Shown here: piece after piece, positions 55,801 through 63,671 of the stretch
How positions within the stretch are numbered: the first letter of the stretch is position 1
Layout of the letters: every line of letters begins with the position of its first letter
From: Verrucomicrobiia bacterium
Lineage (GTDB): Bacteria > Verrucomicrobiota > Verrucomicrobiia > Opitutales > Cerasicoccaceae
Assembly (NCBI GenBank): GCA_030432235.1
Contig: JAUIHT010000007.1
Span: forward strand, 1 to 64,000
Length of the DNA: 64,000 nucleotides
Direction: 5' to 3'
Made by a program: the position numbers and the translations under genes
Notes under the pieces: generated by a model
Told to the model about the DNA's origin: nothing
Databases searched by the model: none
The model's input: only the letters and a program-made list of their open reading frames with translations

Positions 55801-56266
55801 CAATGCGGTCTCCCTGCTCCATGGCACCTTTCCCAAGACCGGCCGCATCTATGATCAGCCCAAAGACTTCAGCTACGACCGCTACCGCCGGCCGGACATG
55901 CAAATCTGGCAGCTCCTGGACTATGTCCCCCTTGATGGAACCCAAAAGGAATTCCTCTACTATGAGGATACCGAAGCTGTCGTTCCCGAAAACCCCGCCC
56001 TGCTCAGCTCCGCCTTCGTCAGTCCGGACGGACGTCGCGCCGCCATCGTGGTCTCCAATCTCGACGCCTTCCCGGTCAACGGGCAGGCCGTACGCATCAA
56101 CCGCGACGTTATGGGCCTGGTACCAGGCCAACTGAAAATCATCGATGCCGTTACTCTTGAAGAGGTGCCCGTAGAGGATGATACCGTCACCCTCGACATC
56201 CTCGACGAGCGCTATCGCCTGCTTAAGCTGACCGTCGAGGATTCCTCCTCAGCCAATGCCGGTTAA
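52829..56266 (+). CDS. Secreted CBM9-like plus TIM-barrel glycoside-hydrolase-like protein (copy 2)
   Basis: The 1145-residue protein has a signal peptide (MIRRCLPLVFLASACSAA). A CBM9-like domain covers about 25-245 (APAIDGTVDNSEWAGALELS, GWEGEMAIPF, VWGFDAVDNQ). Beta linkers lead to a TIM-barrel domain with AVVFYYGWRG near 754, LKVIMFSGWGINAVSPNW and EYGVDGVLYDSLGN near 861. It is a full-length paralogue of the 8825 protein, sharing PKTEMGGTPERPV-like, NKGWGTYxQxAGxNG and RGEGRPMRA blocks. The Asp in GVLYDS is a candidate catalytic residue. Membership of the DUF6067/GH123-like group is inferred. It leads an operon with an unknown secreted protein and two sulfatases. Confidence 0.76.
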   Translation: MIRRCLPLVFLASACSAATSTSTASWMRYPEATVPKLTQAPAIDGTVDNSEWAGALELSLSALHPNGISDGRERHVYLAYDDNNLYLAVSIQRPPNALEPRMPAETGRIDNDSGGDLAELMFAPGRNFDKSFVFMLYSNGAFADATQAGSKEYSWDANLQAASRLNEMGWEGEMAIPFADMGLQGPPTPDEVWGFDAVDNQQTPARQRTHWSYRGHWKDFENAGSIRFAPVPAAHMAQTGEIAVGTLGASFSVLNETGLDTQVSTTMQLLKRKEGAQGGPKSFLENIESGMAHDSQAEFTKGVDLDSQVKFALSFYDPIGETVQESTTVPNGQQRSFGLKQEAELGEYLLLYSIHSGKDVLLRGASVMELEPPLSLEIEPYWLYSQVLDVKLNVGRLEMPDRCSAALSLAAASDPDKALTTAQADVPPGKTLFKVPVDIKGLEPGFYILTARINGPDGEQIAETDVKLERPPFPDWYQNDFGNERVVSEDWTPLEASPNGIVKVWNRIYDLSTFLPKSLTSGGVDVLASPVQLKTVINAKAQNFSVKSLKLVSADEGKATYEARLESADAILSGTVSIEFDGFTWYSIDLSPKKPGQTLDSVTLEAQIVPQFSELFGRHKFIDDPVFGPPNPALNSQPGIVQHSQFPFTPLFWIGEEEGGLIFSAESMQDWSVDKPNAVMETLPSQNGSPSSMMIHYVQKPVPFDRTRHFEFSIQGTPIKEPLKDHRKLFIVQFGGVNDNEEAFKKIADAGAYAVVFYYGWRGDPKTEMGGTPERPVLPGQDEKLRRGVELAHKYGLKVIMFSGWGINAVSPNWQKYGYELGAYPISNKGWGTYTQAAGLNGGYGDFMAWGHADLAREYGVDGVLYDSLGNLTQDTNLRAGNGWVDDQGRVRPTYAVRATRDVYRRIYNIYKGEVNQDGFIYNHGGSMWNINAFADLLNRGEGRPMRAATLREAWIPFEEYRAEYSGTPFGLLQSNDQNDHKKLPMSVNNHNAVSLLHGTFPKTGRIYDQPKDFSYDRYRRPDMQIWQLLDYVPLDGTQKEFLYYEDTEAVVPENPALLSSAFVSPDGRRAAIVVSNLDAFPVNGQAVRINRDVMGLVPGQLKIIDAVTLEEVPVEDDTVTLDILDERYRLLKLTVEDSSSANAG

Positions 56267-57269
56267 CCCTGACCAATCCGCCTCAACTCACAGAAGCCCC
56301 TTGAAAACCCACATCCCTCCCCTGCTTATCCTCGGGGTTTCCTTGCTTGGTCTTGCGACCCCAGCGGCTCAAGGCGAAGTCACGGCCCGCTTCGACTCGT
56401 TCCTGAAGACGCGAGGCGACTACACTTACCAGCAACCTGTCTTCGCTGTTAATAACGGTCCACTGCGGATCGATTTTTTCCCGACCACATTCTGGACCAT
56501 CGGGCGTATCTTTTACCACGATGCCATGGTCGGCCAACCTACGGGCGGCACGGGCACCGTGGTCCACTGGGATGGCGAAGCGGTCGGCACCGTCCATCGC
56601 TCTGAAAAGGGACAGGAACAACTCATCTCAGCCGTACTGGAGGTAGACGGAAAGCCGCACGATCTCCTCACCGCCTCCAAGGAGGACACCTGGAGCGGAC
56701 AAAACATGACGCTGATCAAGACTTCGCGAGTGGGCCCTTTTCTGCATCGCGCCACCTTCATTCTTCGAGACGGTGCAGACACCTTGATAATCCGGCATGA
56801 CTACCGGGCGGAAGTCGAAATCACGGCGGAACGCTTCCAGGGGTACTGCTACGTTTTCATGCACATGATGCCTGAATCGTTCCTCGCCTGGATGCGGCTC
56901 GACGCGCAGACACCAAGCATGCTGAAGGACACCATCGAAACTGGCGGCAAGCCCAAGACCCTGTGGACGGAGGACATCCAGGGACTGGCCTGCTATTCAC
57001 CCACGGAAAAACTCGGCGTCGTCTATGCCTTTCCGGAAGGCCAGCACGGGCTCTCCCATCTCGTCTACCGGTCAGGCAAGGACGTCAAATACCGCGCCAT
57101 CCTTTTTGACCAGGAGGGCTATCCCGCCGGCACCGAGTTGAGCTGGTCCGAGTTGCTCACGCCTTTCCAAAGCCCGGCGGACCACTGGGAAAAGGTTGCC
57201 GAGGGCATCCTCCGACACGATATTGCCATGCAAGCCCCCAACGTTCCGCCTCTGCCAAAGCAGCTTTGA
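56256..57269 (+). CDS. Secreted protein of unknown function
   Basis: The 337-residue protein has an N-terminal hydrophobic segment (PPLLILGVSLLGLATPAAQG, about 21-40) that looks like a signal peptide with a long n-region. The mature part is beta-rich: PVFAVNNGPLRIDFFPTTFW, HWDGEAVGTVHRSEKGQEQL, FLHRATFILRDGADTLIIRH and LGVVYAFPEGQHGLSHLVYR. The YxQPVFAVNNGPLRIDFFP opening suggests a large beta-sandwich, as in galactose-mutarotase-like folds, but I assign no family. The start overlaps the stop of the preceding TIM-barrel gene by 11 bp, so translation is coupled and the two probably act on the same polymer. Confidence 0.65.
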   Translation: MPVNPDQSASTHRSPLKTHIPPLLILGVSLLGLATPAAQGEVTARFDSFLKTRGDYTYQQPVFAVNNGPLRIDFFPTTFWTIGRIFYHDAMVGQPTGGTGTVVHWDGEAVGTVHRSEKGQEQLISAVLEVDGKPHDLLTASKEDTWSGQNMTLIKTSRVGPFLHRATFILRDGADTLIIRHDYRAEVEITAERFQGYCYVFMHMMPESFLAWMRLDAQTPSMLKDTIETGGKPKTLWTEDIQGLACYSPTEKLGVVYAFPEGQHGLSHLVYRSGKDVKYRAILFDQEGYPAGTELSWSELLTPFQSPADHWEKVAEGILRHDIAMQAPNVPPLPKQL

Positions 57270-57273
57270 CCCA

Positions 57274-58692
57274 ATGAAACCTCCCAACGTTCTTTTCATC
57301 CTGGCTGACGAATGGCGAGCCGACACCCTGGCTTGCTATGGCAACGATTTCGTCCAGGCCCCGCACCTCAACCGCTTCGCCGAAACCGCTTGTGTGTTCG
57401 ACCGCGCCTATTGCAACCAACCGGTCTGCACGCCTTCACGCGCCAGCATATGGTCCGGGCTTTACCCGCATGCCCACGGCTGTGTGACCAACAACCAGCC
57501 GCTGCCGGATGAGCATCCCACGCTGGCGGAGATGGCCCCCGAGGCTTACCACTGCGCCTACTACGGCAAGTGGCACCTGGGCGACGAAATCAAAGCGCAG
57601 CGCGGTTGGTCGGAATGGGTGAGCAGTGAGGACGGCCCCTACCGCCCTTACTACCGAGACCCGGAACTGCTTGAGCAGTTCAGCGACTATCATCACTTCC
57701 TCCTGGAGCAGGGCTACGCGCCAGACAGCCGCGCGGCGGACGGCGCAGCGGTTTTCTCCCGCGCCATGGCCGCCCACCTCGCCGCCGATTACAGCAAGGC
57801 TACCTTCCTGGCCGATCGCGGCGCTGCTTTTATCGAGCGCGAGAAAGATTCGACCCGCCCGTGGTTCCTAACCCTTAGCATTCTGGAACCGCACATGCCC
57901 TTCTACGGGCCCTACAACAACCGCCACGAGCCCGAGTCTATCCCCGTGGGCCCGGCTTTCCTCCGTGAGCCCACCGAGGACATGCCCCGGCGCATCCGTA
58001 GCAAAGCTGGCAAGTTTTACGAGAAAGGCCACGACGGCTACACCCTCCAGACCGAAGCGCAGTGGCGACGTTTGCGCGCCAACTACCTGGGCCTCGTCAC
58101 CCTCGTCGATGAGGCACTCGGCAAGGTCTTCGCCGCTCTGGAAGCGACGGGACAAGCGGATAACACACTCGTCATCGTGACTTCAGATCACGGCGAAATG
58201 ATGGGGGACCACCGCCTGCTGACCAAGAATGTCGAGCTGGAGCCCTCCCTGCGCATCCCCATGCTCATCCGTGCTCCCGGTGCCCCGGCAGGCCGTTGCG
58301 ACGAGTTGGTCAGCCTGGTAGACGTGGCGCCCACGGTTCTGGACTTCATGGGCGCACCACTCCCGGAACACCTCCAAGGCGTTTCTCGCCGCAAGGCACT
58401 GCTGGGCGAGAAACGCGAGCGCTCCGAAGAGATCGTTGCCGAGTGGCACGACGACGGCGCCTATCGCGTAATCGTCTCCGATGACGGTTGGAAACTGACC
58501 GTATCCCCGGACGACCTTACCACCCTGTATTATCTCCCCGAAGATCCGCATGAACTGAATAACCGGTCCGGCGAAGCCGCCCTGGAAAACATTGAGCAGG
58601 ATCTGCGCGAGCGCCTGCGTGCCTGGGCTCTTCGCACGGGTGACGATCCTGCGGTGGCTGAATGGGGAGCGTCAGCCTGCCACTCCGCCTAA
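57274..58692 (+). CDS. Type I sulfatase, no signal peptide
   Basis: The 472-residue protein starts straight into the core (PPNVLFILADEWRADTLACY). The formylglycine site is PVCTPSRASIWSG with Cys52. Other motifs are YYGKWHLGDE (Lys and His of the active site) and NTLVIVTSDHGEMMGDHRLL with metal Asp-His, then Lys in LTKNVE. It follows the preceding stop by 4 bp. With no export signal it should desulfate imported oligosaccharides. ATG 57274 is preferred to upstream in-frame starts, which would add a poor leader overlapping the previous gene. Confidence 0.93.
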   Translation: MKPPNVLFILADEWRADTLACYGNDFVQAPHLNRFAETACVFDRAYCNQPVCTPSRASIWSGLYPHAHGCVTNNQPLPDEHPTLAEMAPEAYHCAYYGKWHLGDEIKAQRGWSEWVSSEDGPYRPYYRDPELLEQFSDYHHFLLEQGYAPDSRAADGAAVFSRAMAAHLAADYSKATFLADRGAAFIEREKDSTRPWFLTLSILEPHMPFYGPYNNRHEPESIPVGPAFLREPTEDMPRRIRSKAGKFYEKGHDGYTLQTEAQWRRLRANYLGLVTLVDEALGKVFAALEATGQADNTLVIVTSDHGEMMGDHRLLTKNVELEPSLRIPMLIRAPGAPAGRCDELVSLVDVAPTVLDFMGAPLPEHLQGVSRRKALLGEKRERSEEIVAEWHDDGAYRVIVSDDGWKLTVSPDDLTTLYYLPEDPHELNNRSGEAALENIEQDLRERLRAWALRTGDDPAVAEWGASACHSA

Positions 58693-58701
58693 TCCATTTC
58701 C

Positions 58702-60153
58702 ATGTCCGAAACACCGCCAAACGTCCTCCTTGTCTGCACCGACCACTGGCCCGCCAACCTGCTTGGCTGTGCCGGCCACCCGGCCGTACTCACCCCCACC
58801 CTCGATCAGCTTGCCGCCAATGGCACGCGCTTTGCCAGCGCTTACGCGGACTGCCCCGTGTGCGTTGCCTCTCGCCGTTCCCTCATGAGTGGGATGCATC
58901 CTTCCGCGCACGGTTCCTACCGCAATGCCTGGGTCCGCGACCTGCCGGAGAAAACCCTGGCGCAGTGCTTTCGCAACGCCGGTTATCAGGCCTATGCCGT
59001 CGGCAAGATGCACATCAAGAACATGCGTGGTCGCCTCGGCTTTGACGACATCCTCTGCGAGGAGGAAGGGCGCGCAGCCACCACCGAACATGGAGCGGAC
59101 GACTACGAGCTATTTCTGGGAGATCAAGGTTACGCAGGTCAACGCTTCGCCAGCGGAGTCTGCAACAACGAATACTTCTGGCGTCCCTGGCACCTGCCCG
59201 AACATCTTCACCCAACCAACTGGGCTGCGGACCAGATGTGCCGCATCATCCAGCGCCGTGACCGCGCCAGGCCAGCCTTCTGGTATCTTTCCTTCAGCCA
59301 TCCGCACCCTCCCCTGCAACCGCTGAGCGCCTACATAGATATCTATCGCACCGTGGAGCCGCCTCCCGTTGTGCATGGGGACTGGGCGAATGAGCCCTGC
59401 GTAGCCGTGAACCGTATGCAGGAGCCATTGGTCAGCCCGCACCAAATCGCGGAGACTCGCCGGGCCTTTTACGCGCTTTGCACTCACATAGACCACCAAC
59501 TCCGCCGCGTCCTCGGCACCATCCGCGAAGCCGGGCTGGCGAATAACACCATCATCGCCTTCACCTCAGACCACGGTGACATGCTGGGCGACCATGGCAT
59601 ATGGGGCAAAACACGCATGTACGATGGCTCCGCCGGAGTCCCCATGATAATATCCGGCGTCGAGGGTGACACCCGCGTGGGTGAAGGCCGGGTGCTTTCC
59701 CATCCTGTCACCACCTCGGACATCATGCCTACCCTGCTCGACTTGGCTGGTTTGCCGGTGCCGGAGCATGTGACCGGACGTTCGATGTTCTCGCCCGAGC
59801 CGCGAAAGGAAGTTTACAGCGTCTTCGGGATGGCTTCACGCATGGTGCGCGATGATGCATGGAAATTGGTTTACCTGCCGGAGGGCAACGTTTGCCAACT
59901 CTTCGATATGCGTACCGATCGTTCCGAGCTCCATGACCGCGCGCCTGATCCGTCTAGTGCCGAAGTTTTGAAGAAGCTACAAAGCCGTCTGCTGGCCTGC
60001 TTCAGCGACGAGGAGCGAGCGGCCTGGGCTCCTGAAGGTCAACTGCACGGCGTGCCCGAGGAGCCCTTTGACGGCTATCCAACGCAACGCGGCTTTCGCG
60101 GACAAAGAGGCAGCCACTGGCCGCTCCCCGGCAACGGTCCGGCTAAATGGTAA
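58702..60153 (+). CDS. Type I sulfatase, no signal peptide, variant CxASR site
   Basis: The 483-residue protein has core motifs PPNVLLVCTDHWPANLLGCA and YAVGKMHIKNMRG. The formylglycine site reads CPVCVASRRSLMSG with Cys54: Ala replaces the usual Pro, still within the C-x-P/A-x-R rule. NTIIAFTSDHGDMLGDHGIW gives the metal Asp-His and the following Lys (GKTRM). Its length and cytoplasmic location match the preceding sulfatase, from which it is separated by 9 bp. It ends the operon starting at 52829. A run of nine C (60160-60168) follows the stop. Confidence 0.92.
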   Translation: MSETPPNVLLVCTDHWPANLLGCAGHPAVLTPTLDQLAANGTRFASAYADCPVCVASRRSLMSGMHPSAHGSYRNAWVRDLPEKTLAQCFRNAGYQAYAVGKMHIKNMRGRLGFDDILCEEEGRAATTEHGADDYELFLGDQGYAGQRFASGVCNNEYFWRPWHLPEHLHPTNWAADQMCRIIQRRDRARPAFWYLSFSHPHPPLQPLSAYIDIYRTVEPPPVVHGDWANEPCVAVNRMQEPLVSPHQIAETRRAFYALCTHIDHQLRRVLGTIREAGLANNTIIAFTSDHGDMLGDHGIWGKTRMYDGSAGVPMIISGVEGDTRVGEGRVLSHPVTTSDIMPTLLDLAGLPVPEHVTGRSMFSPEPRKEVYSVFGMASRMVRDDAWKLVYLPEGNVCQLFDMRTDRSELHDRAPDPSSAEVLKKLQSRLLACFSDEERAAWAPEGQLHGVPEEPFDGYPTQRGFRGQRGSHWPLPGNGPAKW

Positions 60154-60187
60154 ATAAGTCCCCCCCCCGGTGTGCGGCGCGCCTTAA

Positions 60188-60203
60188 TTGTGCTCGTGTG
60201 TCA
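60188..60203. promoter_or_regulatory. Class 1 operator upstream of ABC ATPase operon
   Basis: TTGTGCTCGTGTGTCA, central CG with good left arm, 83 bp before ATG 60287. It links the ATPase genes to the same control as the permeases 58 kb away. Confidence 0.66.
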
Positions 60204-60286
60204 TTTTTCGTTGCCAAGCCTGCCTTCCTTCTTAAGGCTGGCTCTTTCCGGTAAACTTTGTTGCCCTCATCGAAGCGATTTCCCCG

Positions 60287-61282
60287 ATGCCCCAACCTTC
60301 TTCTCACGCTGAACAGCCAGTCCTCTCCATTGAGGATCTCGAAGTGGTATTCGACACCATAGACGGCCCGGTTACCGCCATCACAGGTGTCAACCTGGAG
60401 CTGCCACGTGGCAAAACCGTGGCGGTGGTAGGTGAAAGCGGCTCGGGCAAGAGTGTGACGGCCTACGCCATTCTGCGCATTATCCAGAAGCCCGGACGCA
60501 TCTCCCGCGGGCAAATCCTTTTCAGACCGCGCAACGGAGAGCCCTGCGATATCGCCACCTTAAGCGAGAAAGACGATCGGCTCTATCAACTGCGCGGCGG
60601 CAAGATCGGTATGATTTTTCAAGAGCCCATGACGGCCTTGAGCCCCGTGCACAGCATCGGCAACCAGATCGTCGAGGCCATCCGTCTGCACCGTCCGGTG
60701 ACCAAACAGGAGGCGGAAAAAGAGGCCGCCGCCATGCTCGGTCGCGTCGGCATCAAGCAACCTGAAGAGCGCCTCAAGCAGTACCCGCACGAATTCAGCG
60801 GAGGCATGCGGCAGCGCGTAGTCATTGCCATGGCGCTGGTTTGCAGGCCCGAGATTCTCATCGCCGACGAGCCTACCACCGCTCTGGACGTGACTATCCA
60901 GGCGCAAATCCTGGACCTCATCAATGAGCTGAAGAACGAGCTGGGCGCCTCCGTGCTCTTTATCACGCACGACCTCGGCGTCGTTGCGCAGATGGCCGAC
61001 GAAGTCGTGGTCATGAACCGCTCCCGGGTGATGGAGCGCGCACCGGTGCTGGAACTCTTCGACCAGCCCTTCCACCCTTACACGCGCGGCCTCCTGGCTT
61101 CCATGCCGAGGTTGGATCAACACCAGTCACGCCTGGCCCGGGTGGAGGTCAGCAATGTTAACATCGCCGGCCTGCCTGCGGGATACACCCTTCGACGTGA
61201 GGACGCCCTGCCCGGCGCCGAACCCCGCCTGCTCCCCTTGGAGGGACGGCGGCAAATCCTGGCTTGGCCCACCCAGAACTGA
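60287..61282 (+). CDS. Dpp/Opp-type ABC transporter ATPase (DppD-like)
   Basis: The 331-residue ATPase has Walker A GESGSGKS (49-56), the Q-loop region [15 protein letters not shown], the ABC signature [17 protein letters not shown], Walker [13 protein letters not shown] and the switch His in [14 protein letters not shown]. The C-terminal oligopeptide/dipeptide-type extension ([17 protein letters not shown]) is present and ends without obvious Fe-S Cys residues. It would energise the fused binding-protein/permease and DppC-like permease at 2.0-6.5 kb. It is followed after 2 bp by its partner ATPase. Confidence 0.94.
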   Translation: MPQPSSHAEQPVLSIEDLEVVFDTIDGPVTAITGVNLELPRGKTVAVVGESGSGKSVTAYAILRIIQKPGRISRGQILFRPRNGEPCDIATLSEKDDRLYQLRGGKIGMIFQEPMTALSPVHSIGNQIVEAIRLHRPVTKQEAEKEAAAMLGRVGIKQPEERLKQYPHEFSGGMRQRVVIAMALVCRPEILIADEPTTALDVTIQAQILDLINELKNELGASVLFITHDLGVVAQMADEVVVMNRSRVMERAPVLELFDQPFHPYTRGLLASMPRLDQHQSRLARVEVSNVNIAGLPAGYTLRREDALPGAEPRLLPLEGRRQILAWPTQN

Positions 61283-61284
61283 TC

Positions 61285-62163
61285 ATGCCCGCCCCATCGA
61301 CAGATCCGCTCGTCCTCCAGGTGCGAAACCTGTGCAAGTATTACCCGGTCTTCGCCCGCGGCCTGGTGAAAAAGCAGCTCGGTGAAGTCAAGGCCGTCGA
61401 TGGCGTGAGCTTCGAGTTGCGGCGGGGCGAAACCCTGGGCCTGGTGGGCGAAAGCGGTTGCGGCAAAACCACCTGCGCCCGTGCCATCCTCCGTGCCATT
61501 ACCCCCACCTCCGGCGAAGTCCTTTTTCATGGGGAAAACGGCATCGTTGACCTGGCACAGATTCCCGAACCGCAAATGAAGCCCCTCCGTCGTGAGATGC
61601 AGATGGTTTTTCAGGACCCCATGGCCTCGCTCAATCCCCGCATGACCGTAGGGCAGATTATCGAGGAGCCGCTGGTCATCCACCGTATCGGCAACCGCCG
61701 CGAGCGCGTGGACAAAGTCGTGGAGATGCTTGAGAAAGTGGGCCTGCTTCCCGAACACCGCCACCGCTACCCGCACGCCTTTAGCGGCGGCCAACGTCAG
61801 CGCGTCAGCATTGCCCGCGCACTTATCCTGCGCCCCTCCCTCGTGGTCTGCGATGAGGCCGTCAGCGCACTGGACGTCTCTGTGCAAGCGCAGGTTATCA
61901 ACCTCCTGCAGGACCTGCAGGAAGAGCTGGGCCTGACTTATATTTTCGTCGCACACGACCTCAGTGTGGTGCGACACATCTCGACCAGCGTGGCCGTGAT
62001 GTATGCCGGCAAGGTAGTCGAGACAGGCACGGCAGCGGAGCTTTTTGAACATCCGCAGCACCCGTACACACAGTCTCTCATTTCGGCGATCCCCTATCCG
62101 GACCCGCGCAGGAAGATGAAAATCATTCCCTACAAGCCCGAGGTGACCGAGGTCTCGGCATGA
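61285..62163 (+). CDS. Dpp/Opp-type ABC transporter ATPase (DppF-like)
   Basis: The 292-residue ATPase has the DppF/OppF-type N-terminus ([20 protein letters not shown]), Walker A GESGCGKT (55-62), [17 protein letters not shown], signature [17 protein letters not shown], Walker [13 protein letters not shown] and switch His in [14 protein letters not shown]. The C-terminal [16 protein letters not shown] is family-typical. ATG 61285 is preferred to a TTG at 61264 inside the previous gene. The stop overlaps the next start by 4 bp (ATGA). Confidence 0.94.
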   Translation: MPAPSTDPLVLQVRNLCKYYPVFARGLVKKQLGEVKAVDGVSFELRRGETLGLVGESGCGKTTCARAILRAITPTSGEVLFHGENGIVDLAQIPEPQMKPLRREMQMVFQDPMASLNPRMTVGQIIEEPLVIHRIGNRRERVDKVVEMLEKVGLLPEHRHRYPHAFSGGQRQRVSIARALILRPSLVVCDEAVSALDVSVQAQVINLLQDLQEELGLTYIFVAHDLSVVRHISTSVAVMYAGKVVETGTAAELFEHPQHPYTQSLISAIPYPDPRRKMKIIPYKPEVTEVSA

Positions 62164-63671
62164 GCCATCAATCCCCACCCCGGCCTGTCGTCACCGCCTT
62201 CGGCGAAGTACAGCCCGTTATCGAGGGCCCCGCGAACTGGATCAACAAAGACGGTCGGCGCGGCCTGCTCGCCGGGAGTCTGTCCACCCGCTTTACGCTG
62301 AAAGGTCCACATACGCTCAATTGCCCACGCGGGAGTCTCACCTTCTGGGTGCTGCCTCTGGAGGACCTCGTGCAGTCCCCTCTGCCGGATTACACCGTCA
62401 CCCGCAAGGTCGAGCCTCACTTCGAGCTGTACACGCTTCTTATCGACCATCCGCAATTGCGCAACACGGACGAAGCCTCCTTCGCGCTCCTCTGGCGTAA
62501 TCACTGGTGGCGGCAATTGATGGCCCGTTTCGTCAGTGGCCTGAACAAAACACCCTCGCCGCAAAAGCCGTCCTTTGGCCCCTGCGATTTCCATTTCCGC
62601 CGCGGACATTGGTACCAATTGGGTCTGAGCTGGGACCGGCCAGCCAGCCTCTTCCGGCTCTACTGCAACGGCATTCGCGTCGGCCACAGCAACCTGGGCG
62701 CTCCCCTGCGTGACGAACGCGCCGGTGAAACGCTCTATGCCGGCAACACCGCCTTCGCCCTCGGACAATTGAACTGGTATGACGAAGCGCTGGAGACCTC
62801 GGACTTCGAAACGCTCTTCCAAGCCCAGGCCACGAATGTCGACACCGAAATCCAACATGAGCTGGAGTGGATGCACGGAGGCCGACACTTCGCACCCTTC
62901 GCGTGGGAGCCGCATGGAGCATGGCAGGAAAGCCTGTCTCTGTCCCTGCGCGAGCCGGAGCACCTCGACGCTTTTCATATCCAAGGCAACCAAAACGCCG
63001 GCCAGATTACACCCGAGGGACTCAAGGTGGTTACGCCAGAAACTTTTGTCACCACCTCCACCGCAAGCAACCAAGCCGATACCGAGGTCCAGGTATACTT
63101 TCACAGCCGTCAGTGTTTCACGGGCGACATCGCGGTTTCGCTCGATTTCATGCCTTTGCAGAACAAAGGGCTCGCGCTGCTCATGGTGCAGGCCTCCGGC
63201 ATGCAGGGCGAGGACTTCCTCGCTGACCACCCCCACCGTACGGACGGCTCCATGAAGATGGTTTGTTGGGAAAACGTGCGCAACTATCACTGGGAATTCT
63301 GGCGTATGATGGAGGGCATCCGCCACGACGTCGCCACCCATGCGCTCTTTAAGAACCCCTGGTTCCGCGGCCTGGGCTACCGCGCCATGGACTCCTGCTA
63401 CGAGCCAAATCAATGGCATCGTCTATTACTGGTTCAAGAAAACGGACGCCTGCGCGCAGGCATCAACGGTCGCCTGATCTTCGACGTGGTGGACGACTCC
63501 CTCGCCGGCCACGGGCCCATCCCGCGCGGCGGCCACGTGTCGCTACGCAACATGTGGGGCAGCGCCTTTGTCTGGAAAAACCTACAGATCTGGAACCACC
63601 CGCCTGATTGGCAGGAGGAACCAGTGTCCGGTCAAGCCATCACCGAGTCCCCCAACACAACCATATGTTAA
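62160..63671 (+). CDS. Cytoplasmic LamG plus DUF1961-like protein
   Basis: The 503-residue protein has no signal peptide. A LamG-like N-terminal region (about 1-240) contains [34 protein letters not shown] and [17 protein letters not shown] second lectin-like domain (about 255-490) has [40 protein letters not shown] and a C-terminal [20 protein letters not shown]. The [10 protein letters not shown] motif parallels NNYHISYW in the DUF1961-like protein at 51868. A double lectin-like fold without export signal suggests an intracellular enzyme acting on imported sugar rather than a binding protein. It is coupled to the ATPase gene before it, and its stop overlaps the propeller gene after it by 7 bp. 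Confidence 0.66.
   Translation: MSHQSPPRPVVTAFGEVQPVIEGPANWINKDGRRGLLAGSLSTRFTLKGPHTLNCPRGSLTFWVLPLEDLVQSPLPDYTVTRKVEPHFELYTLLIDHPQLRNTDEASFALLWRNHWWRQLMARFVSGLNKTPSPQKPSFGPCDFHFRRGHWYQLGLSWDRPASLFRLYCNGIRVGHSNLGAPLRDERAGETLYAGNTAFALGQLNWYDEALETSDFETLFQAQATNVDTEIQHELEWMHGGRHFAPFAWEPHGAWQESLSLSLREPEHLDAFHIQGNQNAGQITPEGLKVVTPETFVTTSTASNQADTEVQVYFHSRQCFTGDIAVSLDFMPLQNKGLALLMVQASGMQGEDFLADHPHRTDGSMKMVCWENVRNYHWEFWRMMEGIRHDVATHALFKNPWFRGLGYRAMDSCYEPNQWHRLLLVQENGRLRAGINGRLIFDVVDDSLAGHGPIPRGGHVSLRNMWGSAFVWKNLQIWNHPPDWQEEPVSGQAITESPNTTIC

Noticed and set aside
55199-56131. 310-codon minus-strand open frame
   Set aside because: Antisense to the second TIM-barrel gene, mirrors the GC pattern of that gene, no motif.
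60160-60168. Run of nine C after the sulfatase gene
   Set aside because: A simple homopolymer in a gap; it may be a sequencing artefact and has no clear function.
62130-63419. 429-codon open frame on the minus strand
   Set aside because: Antisense to the LamG/DUF1961-like gene, which is coupled to its neighbours on the plus strand; no domain visible.
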